Source: an uncultured Pseudomonadota bacterium
GTDB taxonomy: Bacteria; Pseudomonadota; Gammaproteobacteria; Burkholderiales; Nitrosomonadaceae
DNA length: 17,522 nt
Direction: 5' to 3'
NCBI GenBank assembly: GCA_903957805.1
Contig: CAJBQQ010000034.1
Coordinates: 1 to 17,522 of the forward strand
The notes under the pieces were generated by a model, which was given only the letters and a program-made list of their open reading frames with translations, was not told where the DNA came from and did not search any database. The translations under genes and the position numbers were made by a program. Positions 1-7,109 of the stretch are shown here, piece by piece (within the stretch, counting starts at the first letter, position 1; each line of letters begins with the position of its first letter).

Positions 1-711
1 AATTCCAAATTTTTGTGCCACATGCTCCCCCAACGCCTGGACACCATAACGCTCGGTAGCATGATGTCCAGCCGCAATGAAGGCAACACCGGATTCACGT
101 GCGGCATGTACATTCTGTTCTGAAATTTCACCGGTGATGAATGCATCTACACCTAACTGAATCGCTTCATCGAAATAATTCTGAGCTGCGCCAGTACACC
201 AAGCTATTCGGTGAACTGGTTTTTTTTCATCACCAATCATCAAGGGACTTCGTGACAATAGCTGCCCTATGTTTTTTCCAAAATCTTTCAACGTCATGGC
301 CTGAGGTAGGATCCCCTGTGCAGCAATGCTCTGTTCGCCAAAACGACCGGTCTCGATGAGGCCGAGTCTGTGTCCGAGTTGAGCGTTATTACCCAATTCC
401 AAATGAACATCCAGCGGTAGATGATAAGCGAGTAGGCTGATATCATTCTCTATCAGTATCGCAATGCGACGGCGTTTCCTGCCGGTTAAGCATTGATTCT
501 CACCGCGCCAGAAATAACCATGATGAACTAACACGGCATCAGCACCCGCGGCCACAGCAGCTTGCAGGAAATCAAATGAGGCGGTTACACCACTAACCAG
601 CTTACGTATCTCGCTTCGTCCTTCCACTTGCAGTCCATTTGGGCAATAATCATGTATATGGTTAACGTCGAGCAATTGATTCAGGTAGATTTCGAGTTCA
701 TTCAGTCGCAT
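1..711 (-). CDS. Nif3-like dinuclear metal-centre protein (partial, C-terminus cut by the window edge)
   Basis: This is a Nif3/YbgI-family protein, a toroidal hexamer with a two-metal site in each subunit. The true biochemical role is unsettled; some members are labelled GTP cyclohydrolase 1 type 2 homologues. The frame opens at the ATG read from 711 and stays open for 237 codons to base 1. Seen in the protein are NGLQVEG near residues 25-31, VHHGYFW near 62-68 (metal-ligand histidines 63 and 64), HLPLDVHLELGNN near 97-109 and GHHATERYG near 215-223 (H217 and E220, the second ligand cluster). Family members are usually about 250 residues, so only about 10-15 are missing. A GAGGG Shine-Dalgarno sequence sits 8 nt before the ATG. 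The gene is divergent from the HtrA protease, with 58 nt between the starts. Confidence 0.93.
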   Translation of the reverse strand, partial: MRLNELEIYLNQLLDVNHIHDYCPNGLQVEGRSEIRKLVSGVTASFDFLQAAVAAGADAVLVHHGYFWRGENQCLTGRKRRRIAILIENDISLLAYHLPLDVHLELGNNAQLGHRLGLIETGRFGEQSIAAQGILPQAMTLKDFGKNIGQLLSRSPLMIGDEKKPVHRIAWCTGAAQNYFDEAIQLGVDAFITGEISEQNVHAARESGVAFIAAGHHATERYGVQALGEHVAQKFGI

Positions 712-769
712 CAATGTTTCCCTCTGTTTTTTATGGAAATTATTCTGGTACTGAAATCTAGATAAAAAT

Positions 770-1942
770 ATGCATAAGCTCTGGTTAATTTTCGCACAAA
801 CAGTAACGATATTCCTTGCGGTATTGTTTGTTGTCTCTACCTTGCGTCCTGAACTATTACCTCAAGGTAATCATGTCGGCGTCGGCATGGTGACGCTGAA
901 GGAAGCTATCCGCGATGGTGCATCCAAGCCTGGAGGCTTTAGTGATGCCGTGCAAATCGCAACTCCGTCAGTAGTGAATGTGTTTACCAGTAAGGAAGTC
1001 AAGGTACCTGCTCATCCGCTATTGGATGATCCCATGTTTCGACGTTTCTTTGGTGACCGTTTCGAATCGCAGTCTCGGCGAGCATCAAGCCTTGGCTCCG
1101 GTGTAATCGTAAGTCCAGAAGGCTATATCCTTACCAACCATCATGTGGTCGAGGCCGCGGATGAGATCGACATAGCGTTGATGGATGGCAGAAAAGCCAG
1201 GGCGCGCATCATTGGTTCGGATCCAGAGACTGACCTTGCTGTTATAAAAGTCAATATGGGAGTTCTACCAGCTATGACTTTTGGACACTCAGATCACGCC
1301 AAGGTGGGTGATATGGTGCTTGCTATCGGCAACCCATTTGGTGTCGGACAGACTGTAACTATGGGCATTATCAGCGCGCTGGGAAGATCGCATCTAGGTA
1401 TTAATACTTTTGAGAATTTTATTCAGACCGATGCTGCTATTAATCCAGGGAATTCTGGTGGCGCACTAGTGGATGCTTCCGGAAACCTGATCGGTATTAA
1501 TACTGCAATTGTTTCCCCAAATGGCGGATCACTTGGCATTGGCTTTGCGATTCCTGCCAATATTGCCAAGCAGATAATGGAGCAGATCATTCAAACGGGT
1601 GGCGTGACACGTGGCTGGATTGGTGTAGAGGTACAAGATTTGACTCAGGAGTTGGCGGAGTCATTTAAACGCGGCAGCGCCGACGGTGCATTGATTGCGG
1701 GGGTGCTTAAGGATGGCCCGGCCGATAAGGCCGGAATGAAGCCTGGGGATATCGTTGTGGCAGTGGGCGGTAAAGTGGTCAATGATTCCTCAGTCATGCT
1801 TAATCTGATCGCAGCACTTCCTCCGGGAGAGACTGGTGCTATTACAGTGGTCCGTAGCCAGGTGGAGAAAATCGTCAAAATAAAGGTTGGAAAACGACCT
1901 AAGCCATCTCCTCAGGAAGTAGATCAGAATACGATGGAATAG
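770..1942 (+). CDS. htrA: HtrA/Deg-family trypsin-like serine protease, membrane-anchored, one PDZ domain
   Basis: This is a 390-residue periplasmic quality-control or stress-sensing protease. Residues about 4-24 form one hydrophobic segment without a clear signal-peptidase site, so an uncleaved inner-membrane anchor is likely. The protease domain follows, with the catalytic triad H125 (in TNHHVV), D155 (in DPETDLAVI) and S229 (in NPGNSGG). One PDZ domain occupies roughly 280-375. A membrane anchor plus a single PDZ is the layout of E. coli DegS, whereas DegP and DegQ have two PDZ domains and a cleaved signal. The FRRFFGD stretch near 90-96 is more DegQ-like. The subfamily therefore stays open. 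No good Shine-Dalgarno sequence precedes the ATG; the leader is A-rich. The gene converges on tatC, leaving 34 nt between the two stops. Confidence 0.93.
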   Translation: MHKLWLIFAQTVTIFLAVLFVVSTLRPELLPQGNHVGVGMVTLKEAIRDGASKPGGFSDAVQIATPSVVNVFTSKEVKVPAHPLLDDPMFRRFFGDRFESQSRRASSLGSGVIVSPEGYILTNHHVVEAADEIDIALMDGRKARARIIGSDPETDLAVIKVNMGVLPAMTFGHSDHAKVGDMVLAIGNPFGVGQTVTMGIISALGRSHLGINTFENFIQTDAAINPGNSGGALVDASGNLIGINTAIVSPNGGSLGIGFAIPANIAKQIMEQIIQTGGVTRGWIGVEVQDLTQELAESFKRGSADGALIAGVLKDGPADKAGMKPGDIVVAVGGKVVNDSSVMLNLIAALPPGETGAITVVRSQVEKIVKIKVGKRPKPSPQEVDQNTME

Positions 1943-1954
1943 CGCTAGAGATAA

Positions 1955-1975
1955 CCCTAGTCAATCGGTTTAGGG
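1955..1975. terminator. weak candidate hairpin between convergent htrA and tatC
   Basis: CCCTAG at 1955-1960 can pair with TTAGGG at 1970-1975: five Watson-Crick pairs plus one G-T, with a 9-nt loop. It lies in the 34-nt gap between two converging genes, where a shared terminator would be expected. No T-tract follows on either strand and the stem is short, so an intrinsic terminator is only a possibility. Confidence 0.2.
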
Positions 1976-1976
1976 C

Positions 1977-2771
1977 TTAACGACTTTCCTTGGCCTCAGT
2001 CTCATCCTGACTCTGTTTCTTTTCTTCATCACTCGTGAACTGACAACTTTTAACTGATAAAGATTTCCCCATGAAAACTGCAACCAGGATGCCCAGCTCA
2101 TAGAGTAGATAAAGTGGTACTGCCAGCATGAATTGCGAAACCACATCGGGCGGTGTAAAGATCGCACCAACCACGAATGCACCGACCAGGACGTAGCTGC
2201 GGATATCTTTCAATTTAGCAATCGAAATAACGCCCATTCGGACCAGCATTACGACGAGTACCGGTACTTCAAAAGTTACGCCAAAGGCCATGAACATGGT
2301 CAGGACAAAGTCGAGATACTTGCCGATATCGGTCATGACTGCCACACCTTCAGGTGCAAAATGAGTGACGAACTCGAATACCAATGGCAGTGCGGCGAAG
2401 TAGGCAAATGCCATTCCACAGATGAACAGGAAGCTGCTAGCAAGAACCAACGGCAATACCATGCGTTTTTCGTGTGAATATAGCCCCGGCGCAACGAAGG
2501 CCCACACCTGGTAGAGAGTGTGCGGTAATGTGATTACCACAGCAGCCATCATCGCAACTTTCATCGGAACAAAGAATGGGGTGACAATTTCCGTGGCAAT
2601 CATCTGCCCACCTTGCGGTAGTTGTTCCAGAAGGGGTTGTGCCAGAAGCGAGTAAAGTTCCCGTGCATAATAGGCACAGGGCAGAAATCCCAGCAACAGA
2701 ACTCCGAATGCACGTATTAGCCTAGTGCGCAATTCCATCAGATGTGAAATGAAGGTATCTTCAGTGCTCAT
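1977..2771 (-). CDS. tatC: Sec-independent (twin-arginine) translocase subunit TatC
   Basis: TatC is the multispanning inner-membrane core of the Tat translocase. With TatB it recognises the twin-arginine signal peptide of folded substrates. The protein is 264 residues with six hydrophobic segments, near 20-38, 70-95, 104-132, 152-178, 191-206 and 212-232. The N-terminal HLMELRTRL motif (E14) and the loop QVWAFVAPGLYSHEKR (F92 and E101, matching E. coli F94 and E103) are the signal-peptide contact region. The periplasmic TPPD motif (D209) is also present. The C-terminal tail from about 240 is charged and variable. It is the last gene of the long minus-strand cluster, 62 nt after tatB. The ATG at 2771 is preceded by only a poor Shine-Dalgarno match. 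Confidence 0.97.
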   Translation of the reverse strand: MSTEDTFISHLMELRTRLIRAFGVLLLGFLPCAYYARELYSLLAQPLLEQLPQGGQMIATEIVTPFFVPMKVAMMAAVVITLPHTLYQVWAFVAPGLYSHEKRMVLPLVLASSFLFICGMAFAYFAALPLVFEFVTHFAPEGVAVMTDIGKYLDFVLTMFMAFGVTFEVPVLVVMLVRMGVISIAKLKDIRSYVLVGAFVVGAIFTPPDVVSQFMLAVPLYLLYELGILVAVFMGKSLSVKSCQFTSDEEKKQSQDETEAKESR

Positions 2772-2833
2772 GTCATCACGGGGTAGGGCAATGGGCGTTG
2801 ATGCGGTTGTATTGATCCACCAGTACGAGTGTG

Positions 2834-3262
2834 TTATTTGAAAGTCGCACTACTGGCATCGTCAGGAAGTTTCCTAGTTGCATCATCTGCCTCTGGATTC
2901 TGTTTAGATGCAGGCCCAGTTTGGGCGGTATTGAATTCCGCCAATGATCTGTCCACTGTCACGATTTCTTGTAGTGGTACAGAAATTGCCGGGGTCTTCC
3001 TTGTTTCCTGTAACTGATTTATTTCTTGCCGAATCGTATCATCAAAAGTATGGGTAGCTTCCTGCATTGAATTTTTTAGTTTCTTTAGCTCTTCTAGCTC
3101 CATTTCATGCCGGATATCACTTTTGATATTATCTGCGTAACGTTGCGCACGTCCGAATAGATATCCCAAGGTCCGGGCGACCTTGGGGAGTCGCTGTGGG
3201 CCCACCACGATCAGCGCCACAATTGCAATGATCAGTATTTCAGCGAAACTGATATCGAACAT
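2834..3262 (-). CDS. tatB: Sec-independent translocase subunit TatB
   Basis: TatB works with TatC in the receptor complex for twin-arginine precursors. The 142-residue protein opens with MFDISFAEIL, carrying the conserved polar E8 inside the single N-terminal transmembrane helix (about 4-20). The GPQRLP hinge follows, then a long charged amphipathic helix (about 25-75) and a low-complexity, poorly conserved C-terminal tail. The GPxRLP hinge and the length distinguish it from TatA, which has FGTKKL in the same place. It lies 91 nt after tatA and 62 nt before tatC in the standard A-B-C order. The start is preceded by an A-run rather than a Shine-Dalgarno sequence. Confidence 0.95.
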   Translation of the reverse strand: MFDISFAEILIIAIVALIVVGPQRLPKVARTLGYLFGRAQRYADNIKSDIRHEMELEELKKLKNSMQEATHTFDDTIRQEINQLQETRKTPAISVPLQEIVTVDRSLAEFNTAQTGPASKQNPEADDATRKLPDDASSATFK

Positions 3263-3353
3263 TTTTTATGCGGGTCGTGGACTGAGAACAGTATCGAGGG
3301 GTTATATTTCTACCTAAGGGGTGATTCAATCAGCCTAGCTTTTGTTGTAGCTA

Positions 3354-3578
3354 TCACGATTTTGTTTGTGACTTGTCTCTGACCTCGCTCTCGATGGTTT
3401 GACCGCCCATCTGCTGTGGGGGGGAGGTATTTTCTTCATCAGCACCTTTCACACCCTCTTTAAAACCCTTCACTGCCCCCCCTAGGTCGCTACCGAGATT
3501 ACGTAGTTTCTTGGTGCCAAATATCAAAACGACAATCACCAGAACCACCAGCCAATGCCAGATGCTGAATGTCCCCAT
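3354..3578 (-). CDS. tatA: Sec-independent translocase subunit TatA
   Basis: TatA oligomers form the transport element of the Tat system. The protein has about 74 residues: a short N-terminus (GTFSIWHWLVV), one transmembrane helix (about 6-21), the FGTKKLRNLG hinge, an amphipathic helix with SDLGGAVKGFKEG, and an acidic, Gln- and Ser-containing tail. Two ATG codons stand in tandem at 3581 and 3578. I chose the second. The GGAG core of an AAAGGAGT Shine-Dalgarno sequence lies 6 nt before it but only 3 nt before the first, and TatA proteins of this type normally begin with a single M followed by G. That Shine-Dalgarno sequence abuts the stop of the HIT gene, which suggests translational coupling. 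Confidence 0.95.
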   Translation of the reverse strand: MGTFSIWHWLVVLVIVVLIFGTKKLRNLGSDLGGAVKGFKEGVKGADEENTSPPQQMGGQTIESEVRDKSQTKS

Positions 3579-3581
3579 CAT

Positions 3582-3592
3582 TTACTCCTTTA
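3582..3592 (-). promoter_or_regulatory. tatA Shine-Dalgarno sequence abutting the HIT-gene stop codon
   Basis: Read on the minus strand, the HIT gene ends in TAA and is followed directly by AGGAGT and then AAATGATG. This is the clearest ribosome binding site in the minus-strand cluster. Its spacing decides for the second of the two tandem tatA ATG codons. Confidence 0.7.
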
Positions 3593-3943
3593 TCTCTGGT
3601 GATGAATCATCACAGGTAAACATTCGGTGCCACCAACAATATGGATATGGAGGTGATAAATTTCTTGCCCACCTACCCGTCCCGTATTGATAATGGTGCG
3701 AAAGCCGTCTGTGCAGCCTTGATCTTTCGCTAATTTTGGCACCAGTAGCATAATCTTACCCAGCAAATCGCGGTGCTGTTCCGTAATCTCGGTCAATGAA
3801 GATATATGCAACTTGGGTATCAGCATGAAATGTACCGGTGCTGCTGGATGGATATCATGAAATGCGAGAACCTCCGCATCTTCATATACCTTATTACAAG
3901 GTACTTCCCCCCTTACAATTTTGCAGAATAAGCAGCCTTCCAT
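3590..3943 (-). CDS. HIT-family (HINT-like) purine nucleoside phosphoramidase/hydrolase
   Basis: This 117-residue protein is a member of the HINT branch of histidine-triad nucleotide-binding proteins. Known family members hydrolyse AMP-linked phosphoramidates and related nucleotide conjugates; the physiological substrate is unknown here. The triad HLHIHIVGG runs from residue 97, with H99 as the expected nucleophile. An N-terminal CLFCKI pair (C4 and C7) resembles the zinc site of bacterial HIT proteins, and INTGRVGGQEIYH precedes the triad. The length is normal. The gene starts 2 nt after the hisE stop and its stop abuts the tatA Shine-Dalgarno sequence, so it bridges the his and tat blocks. 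An A-rich stretch, not a Shine-Dalgarno sequence, precedes the ATG, which suggests coupling to hisE. Confidence 0.93.
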   Translation of the reverse strand: MEGCLFCKIVRGEVPCNKVYEDAEVLAFHDIHPAAPVHFMLIPKLHISSLTEITEQHRDLLGKIMLLVPKLAKDQGCTDGFRTIINTGRVGGQEIYHLHIHIVGGTECLPVMIHHQR

Positions 3944-3945
3944 TT

Positions 3946-4272
3946 TTATTCGATTTTCCGCGACGCTTTCTCGGCTACTCCGGAAACTCCTTCACGCCGC
4001 TGTAGTTCATTCAGCACATCGTTCGGTCCTAGACCATGATGTGCGAGCAATATTAAGCAATGGAACCACAGGTCTGCAGTCTCGCGTACGATATTCTCTT
4101 TATCACAGTCTTTTGCAGCCAATAGCGTTTCGGTGGCCTCTTCCGTTATTTTTCTGAGTATCTTGTCATTTCCTTCGTGCAGTAATTTTGCGACATATGA
4201 AGTAGCAGGGTCACCATTCTTGCGAGACTCAATGGTTTCCGCTAGACGGCAGAGAATCGTCGATTCTGTCAT
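3946..4272 (-). CDS. hisE: phosphoribosyl-ATP diphosphatase (HisE)
   Basis: HisE removes diphosphate from phosphoribosyl-ATP to give phosphoribosyl-AMP, the second step of histidine synthesis. The 108-residue all-alpha protein has the MazG-like metal-binding pattern: EEATE at 44-48 (E44, E45 and E48) and ETADLWFH at 64-71 (E64 and D67). HGLGPNDVLNELQRREG follows near 79-95. Its ATG overlaps the hisI stop as ATGA (4269-4272), so translation is probably coupled. HisE and HisI are separate proteins here, unlike the fused HisIE of enterobacteria. Confidence 0.96.
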   Translation of the reverse strand: MTESTILCRLAETIESRKNGDPATSYVAKLLHEGNDKILRKITEEATETLLAAKDCDKENIVRETADLWFHCLILLAHHGLGPNDVLNELQRREGVSGVAEKASRKIE

Positions 4273-4658
4273 TTCTTGTAGATTTCTTCAGGATTCTTGA
4301 TTACCGGCTCAGTGACCACCCACCGGTCATTTTTTAGATGGTTGTAGAAGCAGCTATGTCTACCGGTATGACAGGCAATGCCACCAGCCTGCTGAACCGT
4401 TAGCAGCAAAACATCCCCATCGCAGTCCATGCGAATTTCCTTTATTTTCTGGACGTTACCGGATTCTTCACCTTTGCGCCAGAGTTTCTTGCGGGAGCGT
4501 GACCAGTATACCGCCTCACCCGTCTCTACGGTGAGGCGTAATGCTTCGCGGTCCATCCAAGCGACCATCAATACGTGGCCGGTATTGGCCTCCTGAGCCA
4601 CTGCCGTCACTAATCCGTCATCGGACCAGTTTACCTTGTTGAGCCAAGTAACGGACAT
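4269..4658 (-). CDS. hisI: phosphoribosyl-AMP cyclohydrolase (HisI)
   Basis: HisI opens the purine ring of phosphoribosyl-AMP to give ProFAR, the third step of the pathway. The 129-residue protein has MDCDGD at 77-82 (D78, D80 and D82, the expected magnesium ligands, and C79, a zinc ligand) and CHTGRHSCF at 96-104 (C96 and C103, the remaining zinc ligands). YWSRSRKKLWRKGEESGN near 51-68 is the substrate-binding stretch. The length fits a stand-alone HisI. The leader contains AGGA about 10 nt before the ATG, a modest ribosome binding site. The 51-nt space to hisF shows no clear structure, only a GGATCC palindrome at 4667-4672. Confidence 0.96.
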   Translation of the reverse strand: MSVTWLNKVNWSDDGLVTAVAQEANTGHVLMVAWMDREALRLTVETGEAVYWSRSRKKLWRKGEESGNVQKIKEIRMDCDGDVLLLTVQQAGGIACHTGRHSCFYNHLKNDRWVVTEPVIKNPEEIYKK

Positions 4659-4709
4659 AGATACAGGATCCTAGTTTGGTGGAAAGACCTCTTAAGCTCG
4701 ATTTTAACA

Positions 4710-5486
4710 CTATAGTCTAACTTCAATCCCATGTTGAGCCATATACTCCTTAGCCTGCCGGATACTATATTCACCGTAATGAAATATGCTTGCCGCAAGA
4801 ACGGCCTCGGCATGGCCCTGTATTACACCATCCACTAGATGTTGGAGACTGCCCACCCCACCACTGGCAATGACCGGTATGTCCAATGCATCTGATACCG
4901 CTCGAGTCAGCCCCAGATCAAAACCATTGTGGGTCCCATCTCTATCCATACTCGTAAGTAGAATTTCACCTGCTCCTAGAGATTGCATTTTCATTGCCCA
5001 TTCCACTGCATCAAGACCGGTAGCTCTGCGTCCACCATGGGTAAATACTTCCCAGCGGTTCGTATCGAGATCCACACCACTCACTCTCTTGGCATCTATT
5101 GCAACCACGATACATTGAGAACCATAATGGCCTGCGGCATCTGCTACTAGTTGAGGATTCTGAATGGCGGATGTGTTAATGCTTACCTTATCAGCGCCCG
5201 CATTCAATAGTCTGCGTACATCCCCCACTTCACGAACTCCTCCTCCCACAGTTAACGGGATGAAGACTTGAGCTGCAACTTCTTCAATGATACGTAAAAT
5301 AATGTCACGATTGTCAGAGCTGGCGGTGATGTCTAGGAATGTTAGCTCATCAGCTCCTTGTTCATCGTAACGGCGTGCGATCTCAACGGGATCACCCGCG
5401 TCCCGTAGGGCTACGAAGTTGATACCCTTGACCACGCGCCCATTGGTTACATCGAGGCAGGGGATAATACGTTTGGCGAGACCCAT
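4710..5486 (-). CDS. hisF: imidazole glycerol phosphate synthase, cyclase subunit HisF
   Basis: HisF takes ammonia from HisH through its TIM barrel and converts PRFAR into imidazole-glycerol phosphate and AICAR. The protein is 258 residues. The catalytic aspartates are D12 (in RIIPCLDVTNGRVVKG) and D131 (in VVAIDAKRV). Phosphate-binding glycines lie in TVGGGVRE near 79-86 and ASGGVGS further on, the two half-barrel repeats. The gene follows hisA after 126 nt, the widest spacing in the cluster. Its likely Shine-Dalgarno sequence (AAAGGT, 10 nt before the ATG) can be taken up in a hairpin, described separately. The cyclase and glutaminase subunits flank hisA, as in many bacteria. Confidence 0.97.
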   Translation of the reverse strand: MGLAKRIIPCLDVTNGRVVKGINFVALRDAGDPVEIARRYDEQGADELTFLDITASSDNRDIILRIIEEVAAQVFIPLTVGGGVREVGDVRRLLNAGADKVSINTSAIQNPQLVADAAGHYGSQCIVVAIDAKRVSGVDLDTNRWEVFTHGGRRATGLDAVEWAMKMQSLGAGEILLTSMDRDGTHNGFDLGLTRAVSDALDIPVIASGGVGSLQHLVDGVIQGHAEAVLAASIFHYGEYSIRQAKEYMAQHGIEVRL

Positions 5487-5496
5487 AAGAGTTAAG

Positions 5497-5516
5497 ACCT
5501 TTTACCCTAAAGGTAA
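5497..5516 (-). promoter_or_regulatory. alternative hairpins over the hisF Shine-Dalgarno sequence
   Basis: Read on the minus strand, ACCTTT (5514-5509), a 6-nt loop and AAAGGT (5502-5497) form one stem, and AAAGGT is the only Shine-Dalgarno-like match before hisF. A second stem, TTACC (5516-5512) with GGTAA (5506-5502), uses the same bases and would leave most of AAAGGT free. The two are largely exclusive. A role in hisF translation is inference. Confidence 0.3.
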
Positions 5517-5612
5517 TCAGAGACACAGAGGCATTCAGGCAAGTAAATAATTGAGTTTATCTGTCTAAGCCTCACGGGCCTATGGTGATGAATTAGTGAG
5601 GAGATTGCTGAC

Positions 5613-6359
5613 TCAGGGGTTGGCGTTAAGAGTATCGGCTAACTCCTGTGCCGCCCTGAAGTCCAGGGAACCTTCGTAAATGGCACGGCCAGTGATGGCC
5701 CCCATGATGCCTTCCGATTCGACTTCGCACAGCGCTTTGACATCATCGAGGTTGGTGATGCCTCCGCTAGCAATGACCGGAATGGTGAGCGCTCTAGCCA
5801 TTTCTACGGTTGCCTTGATATTGACGCCACTGAGCATGCCATCGCGACCGATGTCGGTATAGATGATCGCTTGGACCCCATAATTTTCGAATTTCTTGGC
5901 CAAATCAATTACGTTGTGACCGGTGACTTTTGACCAGCCATCGACTGCTACCTTGCCATCTTTCGCATCCAGACCCACCATGATATGGCCAGGAAAGGCA
6001 TAGCAGGCATCGTGCAGGAACCCGGGTGTTTTCACCGCCGCAGTTCCTATAATAACGTAGGTGATGCCATCATCTAGATAGCGTTCAATGGTTTCAAGGT
6101 CGCGGATACCGCCGCCCAATTGAATCGGAATTCTGTCGCCAATAGTTTCGACAATGGCGCGGATTGCTGGTCCATTCTTTGGTTTGCCCGCGAATGCCCC
6201 ATTTAGATCGACCAAGTGTAAGCGACGTGCGCCTTGCTGCAACCAATGCTCAGCCATGGACGCAGGGCTCTCTGAAAACACAGTGGCCTCTTCCATTATT
6301 CCTTGTTTAAGGCGGACACAGTGCCCATCTTTCAGGTCTATCGCAGGAATGATTAGCAT
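5613..6359 (-). CDS. hisA: ProFAR isomerase (HisA)
   Basis: HisA performs the Amadori-type isomerisation of ProFAR to PRFAR, the fourth step of the pathway. The protein is 248 residues and a TIM barrel homologous to HisF. D8 (in MLIIPAIDLKDG) and D131 (in VGLDAKDGKVAVDGW) are the expected acid/base pair. LGGGIRD near 81-87 and ASGGITN near 197-203 bind the two phosphates, and YTDIGRDGM near 167-175 is the usual barrel signature. The conserved N-terminus fixes the ATG at 6359, but the leader ends in CAAAATG with no Shine-Dalgarno match. It lies between hisH (73 nt upstream) and hisF (126 nt downstream). Confidence 0.97.
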   Translation of the reverse strand: MLIIPAIDLKDGHCVRLKQGIMEEATVFSESPASMAEHWLQQGARRLHLVDLNGAFAGKPKNGPAIRAIVETIGDRIPIQLGGGIRDLETIERYLDDGITYVIIGTAAVKTPGFLHDACYAFPGHIMVGLDAKDGKVAVDGWSKVTGHNVIDLAKKFENYGVQAIIYTDIGRDGMLSGVNIKATVEMARALTIPVIASGGITNLDDVKALCEVESEGIMGAITGRAIYEGSLDFRAAQELADTLNANP

Positions 6360-6432
6360 TTTGAATCGGAGTTAAATTGTTGGGGTTTGATATTCTGTAT
6401 GTGAAGAAAATTCATGCGCGGACATGACCGGT

Positions 6433-7086
6433 CTAGTTTGTGGCAGATGGTTCCCATTGCACAAAATTCCCAAGTAGAGTCAGCCCCGCCGAATGGCTTT
6501 TTTCTGGGTGAAACTGGACGGCGAAAATATTATCCCTTGCCACTGCACATGTAAACTGAAAAGGATAAAAACTGTAGCCCGCTACCGGTTCAAGGTTGTC
6601 GGCGTCGACATAGTAACTATGTACGAAATAAAAGCGTGCATCGTTATTGATTCCATGCCACAGCGGATGCTCGATAGCCTGATGGACCTGATTCCAGCCC
6701 ATATGGGGCACCTTGAGTTTCTGCCCATCAGCATTATGCATTGCCGCCGCGGCAGGGAATCGCCGTACCTTTCCCGGCAGGATTCCCAGACCTTTCACAT
6801 TTCCTTCTTCGCTGGTTTCAAACAGCATCTGTAAGCCGAGACATATGCCGAGAAATGGTTTGTTAGCAGCGGCATGCATTACTGCATCGCGCAAACCACG
6901 TGAATCCATTTCATGCATGCAATTAGGCATCGCACCCTGACCTGGGAAAACGACACGTGAAGCTTGTCTGACGACTACGGGGTCGCTAGTAATGACCACG
7001 GTTGCCTTAGGGGCAACGTGCTCTAGAGCTTTTGACACGGAGCGAAGATTCCCCATGCCGTAGTCAACGATTGCGATGTCAGTCAT
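6433..7086 (-). CDS. hisH: imidazole glycerol phosphate synthase, glutaminase subunit HisH
   Basis: HisH is a class I glutamine amidotransferase that releases ammonia from glutamine and channels it to HisF. The protein is 217 residues. The triad is C82 (in FLGICLGLQ), H193 and E195 (in VQFHPEKS). The N-terminus IAIVDYGMGNLRSV and the FPGQGAMPNC oxyanion-region stretch near 48-57 are typical. The gene lies 22 nt after hisB. That spacer carries CCTCCTTA, a copy of the 16S rRNA 3' end, rather than a Shine-Dalgarno sequence (see the separate entry). Confidence 0.97.
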   Translation of the reverse strand: MTDIAIVDYGMGNLRSVSKALEHVAPKATVVITSDPVVVRQASRVVFPGQGAMPNCMHEMDSRGLRDAVMHAAANKPFLGICLGLQMLFETSEEGNVKGLGILPGKVRRFPAAAAMHNADGQKLKVPHMGWNQVHQAIEHPLWHGINNDARFYFVHSYYVDADNLEPVAGYSFYPFQFTCAVARDNIFAVQFHPEKSHSAGLTLLGNFVQWEPSATN

Positions 7087-7100
7087 GCTGCAAAGAGAGG

Positions 7101-7109
7101 TAAGGAGGT
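7101..7109 (-). other. anti-Shine-Dalgarno-like sequence after the hisB stop, before hisH
   Basis: On the sense (minus) strand the hisB stop runs into ACCTCCTTA, identical to the 3' end of many 16S rRNAs, 14 nt before the hisH ATG. It is the reverse of what a ribosome binding site should be. The match is seen directly; any function is unknown. Confidence 0.45.

Noticed and set aside
712..769. Divergent promoters between nif3 and htrA
   Set aside because: The 58-bp spacer is AT-rich, but I could not find a -35/-10 pair with acceptable match and spacing on either strand.
2829..3017. 62-codon plus-strand frame with a hydrophobic, signal-like N-terminus inside tatB
   Set aside because: It overlaps the tatB C-terminal region antisense and the hydrophobic stretch is the complement of that coding sequence; no promoter or ribosome binding site seen.
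7101..7109. AAGGAGGTT on the plus strand as the ribosome binding site of an antisense gene
   Set aside because: No ATG, GTG or TTG lies 4-12 nt downstream on the plus strand, so it does not serve an antisense ORF. It is kept only as an anti-Shine-Dalgarno oddity of the sense strand.
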